64,000 bases of DNA from Bacillus siamensis KCTC 13613 (GCF_000262045.1 NZ_AJVF01000039.1:1-64000), one strand, 5' to 3'; positions 40,767-49,548 are shown, numbered from the stretch's first letter. Translations and numbers: made by a program. Notes: generated by a model not told the origin, from the sequence alone.

Positions 40767-41645
40767 ATGAATACAATCGAAAAACAAAAACGTAAGAAAT
40801 TTAAAGCAAAATCAATCGTACGGGCCATCATGGTCATCATCGGCGGTATCATTGCCGCGTATGGGCTGGAAACCGTATTGATTCCGAATAGTGTATCTGA
40901 CGGAGGGGTGACCGGACTCAGCATTGTCGGTTCACAGCTGTTTCATTTGCCTCTTGGGATCTTAATTGCGGTGATCAATATACCGTTTGTCTGGTTGGGA
41001 TATAAGCAAATCGGGAAAGGCTTTGCGTTCCTATCCATTATCGGCATTGTCTCACTTGCCGCGGGTACAAGCTTTTTCCATCACACGCCGGCTATCATCG
41101 AGGGAGACACCCTGTTAATCACCGTTGTCGGCGGGATTATTCTCGGCTTGGGAATGGGCTTGGCACTGCGTAACGGCGGCGCATTAGACGGAATTGATAT
41201 GCTGGCCGTGCTGCTGTCACGGAAATTGCCGTTCGGCACGAGCGACCTCATTTTATTTTTAAATATCTTTGTGTTTATTTTTGTTTCTTTTGTATTCGGG
41301 CTGCAAGGCGCTTTGCTTTCCGTGATTGCTTACTACATTGCGTCTAAGGTGATTCATGTGGTTGAGGAAGGCTTAAGCGGTTCGAAAACATTTCAGATTA
41401 TCACCAACGAGCCTGCATTAATGGTCGAAACCATTCGTGAGGAATTAGGCCGAAGCGCTACGTATAAAGAAGCATACGGCGGTTTTTCTCATGAAAAATT
41501 CAAAGAAATTACATGTGTCATCAACCGTTTGGAAGAGACCAAACTGAAGGAAATTATTAATGACATTGATAAGCACGCCTTTGTAACGGTATATGATGTG
41601 GCTGAAGTAAAAGGCAGTAATTTCAGAAAAGTTCATAATCATTAA
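40767..41645 (+). CDS. YitT family membrane protein (DUF161/DUF2179)
   Basis: A 292-residue protein. Five or six membrane helices (residues about 20-200, with VSDGGVTGLSIVGSQLFHLPLG and GLALRNGGALDGIDMLAVLL as family landmarks) are followed by a soluble C-terminal DUF2179 domain (SKTFQIITNEPALMVETI). B. subtilis has several paralogues (YitT, YqfU, YxkD, YdeO), and I cannot assign one. The function is not established. GCGGGGAATG gives a weak ribosome site; a terminator follows. Confidence 0.88.
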   Translation: MNTIEKQKRKKFKAKSIVRAIMVIIGGIIAAYGLETVLIPNSVSDGGVTGLSIVGSQLFHLPLGILIAVINIPFVWLGYKQIGKGFAFLSIIGIVSLAAGTSFFHHTPAIIEGDTLLITVVGGIILGLGMGLALRNGGALDGIDMLAVLLSRKLPFGTSDLILFLNIFVFIFVSFVFGLQGALLSVIAYYIASKVIHVVEEGLSGSKTFQIITNEPALMVETIREELGRSATYKEAYGGFSHEKFKEITCVINRLEETKLKEIINDIDKHAFVTVYDVAEVKGSNFRKVHNH

Positions 41646-41678
41646 AAAGCGAGCTGCCGTTCACCGGCAGCTTTTTTT
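41645..41678 (+). terminator. Terminator of the YitT-type gene
   Basis: GCTGCCG and CGGCAGC pair around TTCAC and are followed by seven T residues. Confidence 0.85.
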
Positions 41679-41695
41679 AAAAAGGAGAAAACACT

Positions 41696-41751
41696 TGCCA
41701 AAAAAGAATAACAGATGTATATTATTGATATATCAAACATTGACTAGTCAA
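41696..41751 (+). promoter_or_regulatory. Promoter and paired palindromic operators of the MarR-nitroreductase operon
   Basis: TTGCCA (41696-41701) and TATATT (41718-41723) form a promoter with a 16-base spacer. Directly downstream are two perfect 12-bp palindromes, TTGATATATCAA (41725-41736) and TTGACTAGTCAA (41740-41751), whose centres are 15 bp apart. They share the half-site TTGA and overlap the start of transcription, the expected place for autorepression by the adjacent MarR protein. Confidence 0.72.
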
Positions 41752-41782
41752 TTAATTGCGCAAAAGAAAGTAGGGATGGGTT

Positions 41783-42217
41783 TTGACAGCATGTTGTTCA
41801 GAGGAAGGCGAGATTTTATATCAGCTTCAATCACTGCATAAAGTAATCGGAGCGAAGTTTGAAGCGTGCACCGGAATCAGCCAATCCCGTCTTGAGCTTC
41901 TCGCCGTGCTCTTTCACGTCGACGAGATCAGTCAAAGCGATCTTCAGAAAAAGGTGAATATTGATGGGGCGGCTGTTACAAGACACTTGAAACAGCTTGA
42001 AACCAAAGAAATGGTCACAAGAAGGCGCAAACCTGAGGACAACCGCATTATACTTGTCCGGCTTACTGAACAGGGACGGGAGAGAATTGAGACTTCCAAA
42101 AAAGAGAAGGAGCGTTTCATAAAGGAAATGCTTGCCGGTGTCAGCGCGGAAGAACGCAGTATGTTAAAAAACGTATTGTCGCAGATGCAGAATAATATAG
42201 AAAATATGAAAGCATAG
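41783..42217 (+). CDS. MarR-family regulator of a redox-stress operon
   Basis: A 144-residue MarR protein starting at TTG 41783. It has a CC pair close to the N terminus (MTACCSEEGE) and a further cysteine (FEACTG), reminiscent of thiol-sensing MarR proteins such as YodB or MhqR. The winged helix is ISQSDLQKKVNIDGAAVTRHLKQLETKEMV with the wing RRRKPEDNR. It is followed after 13 bases by a nitroreductase, so a role as a sensor of electrophiles or quinones is likely but inferred. Confidence 0.82.
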   Translation: MTACCSEEGEILYQLQSLHKVIGAKFEACTGISQSRLELLAVLFHVDEISQSDLQKKVNIDGAAVTRHLKQLETKEMVTRRRKPEDNRIILVRLTEQGRERIETSKKEKERFIKEMLAGVSAEERSMLKNVLSQMQNNIENMKA

Positions 42218-42230
42218 GAGTGTATTACAC

Positions 42231-42869
42231 ATGAAAACAGAACTGAAAACAAACGACTTTATGGACATTATGAAAGGCCGCCGTTCCATTCGGAATTACG
42301 ATCCGGCTGTAAAAATCAGCAAAGAAGAAATGACTCAAATCTTGGAAGAAGCAACGACAGCACCGTCTTCAGTTAACGCGCAGCCATGGCGTTTCCTTGT
42401 CATTGACAGCCCTGAAGGAAAAGAAAAACTCGCGCCGCTTGCCAGCTTTAACCAAACACAAGTCAGCACATCATCTGCGGTGATCGCGGTTTTCGCAGAT
42501 ATGAACAGTGATGACTATTTAGAAGAAATTTATTCAAAAGCGGTCGAACTGGGTTACATGCCGCAGGAAGTAAAAGACAGACAAATCGCTGCGTTGACGG
42601 CACACTTTGAAAAACTTCCGGAGCAAGTGAACCGTGAAACGATTCTGATCGACGGAGGCCTCGTTTCCATGCAGCTGATGCTCACGGCACGCGCGCACGG
42701 CTATGACACAAACCCGATCGGCGGCTACGATAAAGAAAAGATCGCCGAGGTTTTCGGAATGGATAAAGAGCGTTATGTACCGGTCATGCTGTTATCAATC
42801 GGTAAAGCGGCGGACGAAGGATATGCTTCCTACCGTCTTCCTATCGAAACGATCGCACAATGGAAATAA
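42231..42869 (+). CDS. FMN-dependent nitroreductase family protein
   Basis: A 212-residue NfsA/FRase-type oxidoreductase. The FMN-binding signature is RRSIRNYDPAVKI (about residues 16-28), the SSVNAQPWRFLV segment (about 47-58) and a C-terminal MLLSIGKAADEGY. It is similar to YdgI, YodC and MhqN of B. subtilis, enzymes that reduce nitro compounds or quinones. It is co-transcribed with the MarR gene and the DUF1304 gene. Confidence 0.88.
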   Translation: MKTELKTNDFMDIMKGRRSIRNYDPAVKISKEEMTQILEEATTAPSSVNAQPWRFLVIDSPEGKEKLAPLASFNQTQVSTSSAVIAVFADMNSDDYLEEIYSKAVELGYMPQEVKDRQIAALTAHFEKLPEQVNRETILIDGGLVSMQLMLTARAHGYDTNPIGGYDKEKIAEVFGMDKERYVPVMLLSIGKAADEGYASYRLPIETIAQWK

Positions 42870-42899
42870 GGTTGAAGTGAAGCTGAGAGGAGAGAGACA

Positions 42900-43268
42900 G
42901 TGGACATTATTGCAGCTGTTTTCGTCGGAATTGTAGCTTTAGAACATGTATTTATCATGATACTTGAAATGTTTTTTATCAATTCGAAGGCTGCCAAGCG
43001 GTCTTTCAAATTGCCGAAGCATTTAGAAAGTGATCGGAATGTGGCGGTCATGTTTGCAAATCAAGGTCTGTATAATGGATTTCTGGCTGCCGGCCTCATT
43101 TGGGGGCTGATCCTCGGAGCTGATCCGATTGGCCATATGATTCAATTGTTTTTCGTCATCTGCGTGGTCATCGCCGCTCTTTTCGGCGGCTTTACTTCAA
43201 ACAAATCAATTATCGTAAAACAAGGACTTCCGGCTGTTTTAGCGCTTATTTTTCTTTTAGCGGCGTAG
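42900..43268 (+). CDS. DUF1304 membrane protein
   Basis: A 122-residue protein with four predicted helices, matching DUF1304 along its length (DIIAAVFVGIVALEHVFIMILEMFF; ANQGLYNGFLAAGLIWG). It starts at GTG 42900 behind AGAGGAGAGAGACA. It is the third gene of the MarR-nitroreductase operon; DoxX-like and DUF1304 membrane proteins often accompany quinone-detoxifying genes. The function is unknown. Confidence 0.85.
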   Translation: MDIIAAVFVGIVALEHVFIMILEMFFINSKAAKRSFKLPKHLESDRNVAVMFANQGLYNGFLAAGLIWGLILGADPIGHMIQLFFVICVVIAALFGGFTSNKSIIVKQGLPAVLALIFLLAA

Positions 43269-43277
43269 CAGACGGAG

Positions 43278-43312
43278 TGAGGGCTTCCTTCTCGGAAGCC
43301 CTCTTTTTTTAT
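43278..43312 (+). terminator. Terminator of the MarR-nitroreductase-DUF1304 operon
   Basis: GAGGGCTTCC and GGAAGCCCTC pair around TTCTC and run into seven T residues. Confidence 0.9.
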
Positions 43313-43337
43313 TCTGTTTTGAAGAACAGGTTCGGCC

Positions 43338-43368
43338 GCCGATGCTTGCGCGCATCGGCTTTTTTTTC
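43338..43368 (+). terminator. Second hairpin, first copy of the flanking 22-nt hairpin
   Basis: GCCGATGC and GCATCGGC (43338-43359) pair around TTGCGC and are followed by eight T residues. The same 22 bases occur in inverted orientation at 50219-50240. Confidence 0.85.
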
Positions 43369-43384
43369 GTCAGGACGGCATTGT

Positions 43385-44260
43385 TCAGCCGAAATGTTCA
43401 ATCACATGCTGTTTGAATGTTTCAGCAACAGGAGATAAAAATCTGCCTTCTATCCAGGCGAGGCCGATCACGCGCTGGCATTTTGGCCAGCTGATGCGTA
43501 TTTTTGAGAGGTTGCTTTGATCCAATCCTTTTAAATCAGGCAGGATGGAAACACCGAGACCGGAGGCCGTGAAGCCGGCCGCAGTTGCCGCCTCTTCACT
43601 TTCGAACATAATCTTCGGATGGATATCCGCCTGTTCAAATAGCTGATCAGCCGTCATTCGAAGCGCATACCCCTCTTTCAGCAATATAAAAGGTTCTTCG
43701 GCGAGTTCATCCAGGGTGACGGTTTCACGATGCGCCAGCCGATGTCCTTTCGGTACATATAAAAAGAGTTCCTCACTCCATAATTGCACCCATCGAATCG
43801 ACTTTTCGGGTTTAGTGGATGCGAGAAGGCAGAGATCAAGCTTACCTTCTTTCAGCTGATCGAGCAGCCAATAGGAATGATTTTGTCTTAATGTAATGCT
43901 GATTGCGGGGTGTTTTTGCTGAAAGGTCTTGATGACATCCGGAACGATGGCTGTCCCGAGTGTATGTAAAAATCCAAGAGAAACCTCTCCTTGATCCGGC
44001 TGCAATAAAGCCTGAATTTCCTCTCGGCCGTCAGTATACTCTTTCATCATGGTCTGAACCCGTTTTAAAAACATTGCTCCGTATTTGTTCAATGTAATCG
44101 AACGGCCCTGTCTGTCAAACAGCGGAACGCCTAAGTGGGTTTCCAATCGGGAAATTGAGCGGGAGAGTGCTGGCTGTGAGATGGACAATAGCTTTGCGGC
44201 TTTTGTGACATGCTCAGTTTGTGCGAGCGTTTGGAAATATTCAAGCTGTTCCCATTCCAT
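43385..44260 (-). CDS. yybE: LysR-family regulator YybE
   Basis: A 291-residue LysR regulator. The N-terminal helix-turn-helix reads HVTKAAKLLSISQPALSRSISRLETHLG (about residues 17-44), and the substrate-binding domain follows (GFLHTLGTAIVPDVIKTF). It is very similar to B. subtilis YybE, which is divergent from the MFS gene yybF. Here the yybF partner seems lost (see 44440-44590). The ATG at 44260 (MEWEQL) follows AAAGAGGTGAC; the longer frame to 44296 has no site. Confidence 0.85.
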   Translation of the reverse strand: MEWEQLEYFQTLAQTEHVTKAAKLLSISQPALSRSISRLETHLGVPLFDRQGRSITLNKYGAMFLKRVQTMMKEYTDGREEIQALLQPDQGEVSLGFLHTLGTAIVPDVIKTFQQKHPAISITLRQNHSYWLLDQLKEGKLDLCLLASTKPEKSIRWVQLWSEELFLYVPKGHRLAHRETVTLDELAEEPFILLKEGYALRMTADQLFEQADIHPKIMFESEEAATAAGFTASGLGVSILPDLKGLDQSNLSKIRISWPKCQRVIGLAWIEGRFLSPVAETFKQHVIEHFG

Positions 44261-44296
44261 CAATGTCACCTCTTTCATTTTATTACTTATAGGCAT

Positions 44297-44857
44297 TATA
44301 GATATATGTATTATGCATTATACATCATAAGGGGCAGGTGCCAGTATGGCAATGGCATGTATATGAAGAGCACATCGTCTTTTAACAAAATAACCTTTCT
44401 TTTCTTGAAGGATGATTTAATAATACTTTATTGAGTACAGCCCTTCATGGAAGTATTTACGCGGGAATTCAGCATTTCTCCGGCGGGGGCGCAAACCTAT
44501 TATGGCATTCTCCATGCTAGCGGCTTCGTTTTATGTGCGGCAGCGGCATTCAGTCCGAATTATCACGTGCTCAGGTTCTGCAATGTCTAAGAGTCCTTCA
44601 GGGAATGGCATTGGAAGAAATGACTTCGTTGCTATGACGCTGATTTCTTTATTTCATTGAAGCCCGGAAGCTCTTTAAACAGCATGAGTATTTGCTGATT
44701 TGCCTAAAAACAATAATGCCACTGACTAAATGCTTAGGGAATACCTTATACCCAAAAAGGACTTGCACTAATAAAATTCATGCCATTCATCGGTTATTAT
44801 TTTTTCGAATAATTCTATAATTTGTTTTATCAAATACGTAGAGAGGGTGCTTTAACC
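44297..44857. other. Gap with a decayed transporter fragment
   Basis: These 560 bases between yybE and the HemB-like gene hold no intact gene. At 44440-44590 one plus frame reads EVFTREFSISPAGAQTYYGI and then a hydrophobic run, like the loop and second helix of an MFS protein, and stops after about 47 codons. Given yybE next door, this may be what is left of yybF. A TATAAT at 44816-44821 lies 37 bases upstream of the next start codon. Confidence 0.4.
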
Positions 44858-46000
44858 ATGATAGAATTATTTGAACACTCGGAATTTGATAAATGGGATC
44901 AAAGGAGAACATCCAGAAGATTGACTCAAGATTTTGAGGTTGAGGTAAGTGCGGATAAATTATCACAACCGATTGATGTTGATGTTTATTTACAGGGCAA
45001 CACCACCAGGGAAATGAAAAATATGGATGATTATCCTTATCGTTCTGTTGAAAATTCAATTGAATTTATAAAAGAGGTAAGATCTCATGGGATTTATTCG
45101 ATAACTCTCCGTCTTGTCGGAAAGCCCTCTGATAACTGCTCGGATATATATGATGTCTTAAAGGACCATGTTGATGCGTTTAAGACAATACGAGCACGTT
45201 ATCCTAAGGGGACTCTCCATATCACAGTGGATCCATTCAGTATTGGATTAAATGAGGACGGAACATGGGGGATTAAACACAGTTCCGGTCAATTAGATTA
45301 CCTGCAGACCATTGAATTAATTTCTAATATTACTATGAGTTTCAGTCAAGCAGGAACTGACTCTATTTTAACTTTGGGAAGAATTGAAGGTGAGGTCGAA
45401 GTAACAAAAAGAGTATTAGAGAAAGTTGGTGCAGACACCACAATCACCTCGTTTTCACAAAATACAGAAACAAAAAATGCTTATATGTATTTAGAAAACA
45501 CACCAGCACGCTTGGACACAGGTCAAAAAATTTTAGTTGGAAACATCACAGAGATGAACTTACATACGCTTATTGATATTTATGAAGGGACAGATACAGT
45601 TATTATAAAACCTATCGAGAATTTCCATTTAATCACATTTACCTCTTTGTTTTTGAAAGATAAATATAAAATCATAGATTTTCTAACCGCTGAAAAAGTA
45701 AAAAAAGCACTAAGCAGTCATCCTTCTATGAGAGAGAAAGTTTTAGACATTCTTTTTAATATTGATGATTTTTTTGCAAAGTGCAAGAAAGTCAAAATAG
45801 GTGGTTACACTGTTTCAGGTACCTATTATTTACAAAAAAACTTTGAAAATGAGAAAGGAAAGTATTTTTCATTTGGCGTTATTGATGAATTGTTAAAAAA
45901 TGCTGTTTCTGCTTCAGACTCTAGTATTTCTAAAATTATTGATAGAAATGCATTATGGTATATAAAACAAAAAGGGAAACTGCTTACAGAATCGAAATAA
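44858..46000 (+). CDS. Divergent porphobilinogen synthase (HemB)-like protein
   Basis: A 380-residue protein with the fold and motif order of delta-aminolevulinate dehydratase. Matches: RRTSRRLTQDF (17-26; HemB 'RRLR' start), GIYSITLRLVG, VDPF...GTWGI (124-139), SQAGTDSI (163-170), IIKP (249-252, the Schiff-base lysine K251), GGYTVSGTYYL (315-325, 'YQVSGEY' of HemB) and a RAGAD-like end. The three zinc cysteines of HemB are replaced (P126, S128, W137 region), the other active-site lysine is N202 (SFSQN for SYSAK), and SDMMDGR is LGRIEGE. It therefore cannot be an ordinary heme enzyme and probably acts on a related keto/amino acid. ATG 44858 follows AGAGAGGGTG. Confidence 0.78.
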   Translation: MIELFEHSEFDKWDQRRTSRRLTQDFEVEVSADKLSQPIDVDVYLQGNTTREMKNMDDYPYRSVENSIEFIKEVRSHGIYSITLRLVGKPSDNCSDIYDVLKDHVDAFKTIRARYPKGTLHITVDPFSIGLNEDGTWGIKHSSGQLDYLQTIELISNITMSFSQAGTDSILTLGRIEGEVEVTKRVLEKVGADTTITSFSQNTETKNAYMYLENTPARLDTGQKILVGNITEMNLHTLIDIYEGTDTVIIKPIENFHLITFTSLFLKDKYKIIDFLTAEKVKKALSSHPSMREKVLDILFNIDDFFAKCKKVKIGGYTVSGTYYLQKNFENEKGKYFSFGVIDELLKNAVSASDSSISKIIDRNALWYIKQKGKLLTESK

Positions 46001-46102
46001 ATGATATTAAATTAAATGTATGATAAAAAGAATAACCTTGAGCACCTTGCGCTATGAGCCAGGGTGTTTCATTTCTTTCATACTAAGGAAAGGTGTAAAT
46101 CT

Positions 46103-47053
46103 ATGAGCAAAATCGAAGTGAATACTCCGCCAAAACTAAATCACCCGTTTCTCGCCGGAATGTTGTTTATGATTGTTGGTACGCTATGTTTTGCCTCAAA
46201 GTCGATCTTTATTAAGTGGGCTTACTCATTCGGAGCCACTCCGGAGTCAACGCTATTTTTCAGGCAAGTGATTGCAACCCCTCTTTTTTGCATCATTTTT
46301 CTTATATATCGTGCAAAATTATCTGAAAAACCGGCAAAGGCTGATATAGTCAGAGCAGGAATCACGGGTCTGCTCGTTTTTTTTCTATCTCCGCTGTTGG
46401 ACTTTATCGGGCTGCATTATGTTTCAGCTATTGTAGAAAGGATGCTCGTTATGAGTTATCCGATTTTTGTCATGATTATCTCGTTTTTTGGAAAAATGGA
46501 GAAAATCACCGCTGCAGACATCATTTCTGTCGTTGTGGTCAGCATAGGAATCTTTTTTTCCATTGGCGGCTGGAATCTGCACGAATTGAGTGCGAATATA
46601 TTTGGCGCTTTTCTCGTTCTTCTGTCGTCCGCGGTTTACGGACTTTATTTGGTCCTGTCCGGTCAGCTTGTTCGCAAAGTAGGCAGTATCCGTATGAATG
46701 CATATGGGATGTCCTTAGCAAGCATTGCCATGGTGCTTTTTTTAATCATCAGAAAGGGTTTTGGCTATCAGACAGAGTTATGGTCGTTTCAGCCACCCGT
46801 ATATTTCCTTTTTTTAATCATTGCTGTATTTACAACAGTCGTTCCTTTTTTATTTATGCTGGAAGGTATCAAACGGATTGGGGCAGTAAGAGGGTCTTTG
46901 ATTTCAATGATGGGCCCGATCATCACAATCATCTTTGGCGCCTTTTTCCTGGGTGAGCGCTTAACAGGGATACAGTGGATAGGTTGTTTCATTGTCCTAA
47001 GCATGATTACTTTTTCGGAAGGCAGGAAGATCAAATTAAAAATGAAAACCTGA
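46103..47053 (+). CDS. EamA (DMT) family exporter of the HemB-like locus
   Basis: A 316-residue ten-helix transporter with two EamA repeats (about residues 20-155 and 165-305; landmarks IVGTLCFASKSIFIKWAYSFGATPES and GAFFLGERLTGIQWIGC). The start at 46103 (MSKIEV) is behind AAGGAAAGGTG. It lies 102 bases after the HemB-like gene on the same strand and ends at a terminator shared with the converging TrpE/G gene. Export of the product of this locus is a reasonable inference. Confidence 0.85.
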   Translation: MSKIEVNTPPKLNHPFLAGMLFMIVGTLCFASKSIFIKWAYSFGATPESTLFFRQVIATPLFCIIFLIYRAKLSEKPAKADIVRAGITGLLVFFLSPLLDFIGLHYVSAIVERMLVMSYPIFVMIISFFGKMEKITAADIISVVVVSIGIFFSIGGWNLHELSANIFGAFLVLLSSAVYGLYLVLSGQLVRKVGSIRMNAYGMSLASIAMVLFLIIRKGFGYQTELWSFQPPVYFLFLIIAVFTTVVPFLFMLEGIKRIGAVRGSLISMMGPIITIIFGAFFLGERLTGIQWIGCFIVLSMITFSEGRKIKLKMKT

Positions 47054-47056
47054 CAT

Positions 47057-47087
47057 GTGAAAGCCTCCCATTTAGGGAGGCTTTCAC
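47057..47087. terminator. Bidirectional terminator between the EamA and trpE/G genes
   Basis: Thirteen-base arms (47057-47069 and 47075-47087) pair perfectly around ATTTA. It lies between the stop codons of two converging genes. Confidence 0.85.
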
Positions 47088-47092
47088 TGTAT

Positions 47093-49270
47093 TTATTTCA
47101 TATAATGAATAATGTTTTTAATAATTGTTAAGCCAACCTGATGCTGCGCTGACATGATCGATTCGGGATGAAATTGAATAGCTGCGATAGGAAGATTCCT
47201 ATGTTCAACTGCCATCACAATGCCCTCATCTGAGATCGCTGTAACCCGAAGGTCTTCAGATACGGACTGTGCAAAAATGGAATGATAAAGGCCTGCCTCA
47301 AATTGGTAAGGCACATCTTCGAATAATTTGGAGTTTCCGGTCAGATGTACCAGATGCTTCCTACCGTGTCTCGGTTCATCTAAAATACCAAGTGATCCCC
47401 CAAAGTATTCAACAATCGCTTGAAGTCCTAAACAGACACCGATAATTGGGATTTGTTTGCTTATACATAAATAAATGGTTTCATTCATCATAAATTCTGA
47501 GGGAAGCCCTGGACCAGGGGAGAGAAAGACTAAATCAAAGTTTTCTTCTTTTAAGATTTTACGAGCATAGCTGTGTCGCATCGTGACCACATCAGCTCCG
47601 AACTGCCTTAAATAATTCGCCAGTGTATGAACAAATGAATCCTCATGATCAACCAGAAGAATACTTTTAGAGGAAAGGACTTTGTTTTCCTGACACTTTT
47701 CTTCTCCAGCTCTCCTCATAACTCCTCTAATCGCACTCTTGAGAGCCTGTGCTTTTAATTGAGTTTCTTTTTCCTCTTCATCTGGAATAGAATCGTATAA
47801 TAAAGTGGCACCCACTCTGATTTCCGCCTGATTTTCCTGCATATATATTGTTCTAAGTGTAAGACCGGTATTAATATCGCCATTAAAAGAAATATGTCCG
47901 ACTGCCCCCCCATACCATTTTCGGGGTGTCTCCTCATGTTGTTCAATCCATTTAACAGCTGACCTTTTAGGAGCTCCTGTAATTGTTACCGCCCACATAT
48001 GCGTAATAAAGGCATCCAGAGAATCAAAATCCGGTTTTAACTGCCCTTCTATATGATCCACTGTATGAATCAAATGTGAATAGATTTCAGGCTGTCTTCT
48101 GCCAATCACCTTGACCGTCCCAGGAACACAAATTCTCGATTTGTCATTCCGGTCAACATCAGTACACATCGTTAGCTCAGATTCATCTTTGTTCGAATTC
48201 AACAGCTTAAGGATTTGCTCTGCATCTTCTAACGCATTCTCGCCACGCTTTATTGTACCTGAAATCGGGCAGGTTTCTACCCTTCTTCCTTCTACTCGGA
48301 CATACATTTCGGGGGATGATCCGACTAAGTATTCCCCGCCTAAATTAATGATGAATCCATAAGGGCTCGGATTCAAATGTTGCAGCCTAAGAAATACATC
48401 TGACGGATTATCAGTATACTTTTCATAAAAGCAGTGCGTCGGAACAACTTCGAATAAATCACCCTTTATAAAAGATTGTGCGGCAGTGCGGACCAAATCC
48501 GCATATTTTCCTTTCACATACGCTTTCGGCTGGATTTTTACAGCGGGATGTTCATCTTGAAAATATAAATGATCACGTACCAGCGAATTTGTATCATATG
48601 ATTTATATGAAAATTCATATTGCAGTTGATATGCTGTTGACAGTCTGTGATCGACTATTAAAATTTCGTCAGGTATATAGAGCAGCAGATCGTTTTGATT
48701 TTCATTTCGTTTATGTTTTAATTCTGTAGGTTCAAATTGAAAAATCAGATCATAGCCAAACGCTCCATAAAACCCGAGGAATGAATCCTCCGGGGAAAAA
48801 AACAAACTCATTATATATTTTATTAAAGTAAAAATGGATGGCTGTTTACTTCTGTTTTCCTCAGAAAAAATTCCTTGTGGACTAATAATTTTTCCCTTCA
48901 ATTCGGTATTTTTTTCTACAGAGATGTCATAGATTTCTTCAAAATCTGAAAGATGATCGTTTATATATTGTAAGAGCAATTTCCCTCGGTTATTTAAGGC
49001 GCGTATTTTAAATGAATCCTTGAACGACCGCAACTCAATTGGCGGATTAACAAACCCCATGTCCCAGCGTGAATAGCGGCCCGGATACTCATAACCGCTT
49101 GAAAATAAAGCGCCTTTTTGTGTGTCAACACCTTTTACAATTGTATCAACATGTTCGGCTGCTGTTGCACAATTAAGCAATTTCTGAGTCCGAGTGATGA
49201 CTAAACCATTTTTTGTGTAATATTGCTTACTTCCATTCTTCAATAACGGGAAGTCTTTAAGAATACTCAT
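47093..49270 (-). CDS. Fused anthranilate synthase TrpE-TrpG (alpha-proteobacterial type)
   Basis: A 725-residue fusion of the chorismate-using and glutamine-amidotransferase parts of anthranilate synthase. The N-terminal part holds GALFSSGYEYPGRYSRWD (regulatory region) and the catalytic block GSSPEMYVRV, CPISGTIKRGE, DESELTMCTDVDRNDKSR, VTITGAPK. After a linker near residue 515 comes the amidotransferase: LLVDHEDSFVHTLANY, LSPGPGLPS, GVCLGLQAIVEYFGG (nucleophile cysteine) and QFHPES (histidine, glutamate). It matches TrpE(G) of Rhizobium far better than the separate Bacillus trpE and trpG. This points to transfer and to a specialised product, or to a phenazine-type relative. ATG 49270 has AAGGAGGA. 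Confidence 0.88.
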   Translation of the reverse strand: MSILKDFPLLKNGSKQYYTKNGLVITRTQKLLNCATAAEHVDTIVKGVDTQKGALFSSGYEYPGRYSRWDMGFVNPPIELRSFKDSFKIRALNNRGKLLLQYINDHLSDFEEIYDISVEKNTELKGKIISPQGIFSEENRSKQPSIFTLIKYIMSLFFSPEDSFLGFYGAFGYDLIFQFEPTELKHKRNENQNDLLLYIPDEILIVDHRLSTAYQLQYEFSYKSYDTNSLVRDHLYFQDEHPAVKIQPKAYVKGKYADLVRTAAQSFIKGDLFEVVPTHCFYEKYTDNPSDVFLRLQHLNPSPYGFIINLGGEYLVGSSPEMYVRVEGRRVETCPISGTIKRGENALEDAEQILKLLNSNKDESELTMCTDVDRNDKSRICVPGTVKVIGRRQPEIYSHLIHTVDHIEGQLKPDFDSLDAFITHMWAVTITGAPKRSAVKWIEQHEETPRKWYGGAVGHISFNGDINTGLTLRTIYMQENQAEIRVGATLLYDSIPDEEEKETQLKAQALKSAIRGVMRRAGEEKCQENKVLSSKSILLVDHEDSFVHTLANYLRQFGADVVTMRHSYARKILKEENFDLVFLSPGPGLPSEFMMNETIYLCISKQIPIIGVCLGLQAIVEYFGGSLGILDEPRHGRKHLVHLTGNSKLFEDVPYQFEAGLYHSIFAQSVSEDLRVTAISDEGIVMAVEHRNLPIAAIQFHPESIMSAQHQVGLTIIKNIIHYMK

Positions 49271-49382
49271 GTATGGTTCCTCCTTAATTTACAGGAGAAA
49301 ACTGAGTTAAACAGTATAAGATTTTTCTACTTTCCTCAGCTATCCTGTCTCAACTAATCTAAACTTTGCTAATCTGTATCTT

Positions 49383-49411
49383 ATTTTATATAACATGATT
49401 GAATATTGCAA
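49383..49411 (-). promoter_or_regulatory. Candidate trpE/G promoter
   Basis: On the minus strand TTGCAA (49406-49411) and TAAAAT (49383-49388) are 17 bases apart, 113 bases before the start codon. Confidence 0.5.
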
Positions 49412-49439
49412 ATTGACTAAAATTAGTGTTTTTGTAATA

Positions 49440-49469
49440 TTGACTCGGAATATACCGTTATTCTATATT
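49440..49469 (+). promoter_or_regulatory. Candidate promoter of the LuxR-type gene
   Basis: TTGACT (49440-49445) and TATATT (49464-49469) are 18 bases apart. It is divergent from the trpE/G promoter, with the two -35 boxes only 28 bases apart, so one regulator could control both. Confidence 0.55.
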
Positions 49470-49548
49470 TAACCAAAGAATAAATTACCAGTCGAAAAAA
49501 AGAGTTTAGAATGAGAATTAGAGGAGCTTAGTTAAGGAGAGAAAGTAA

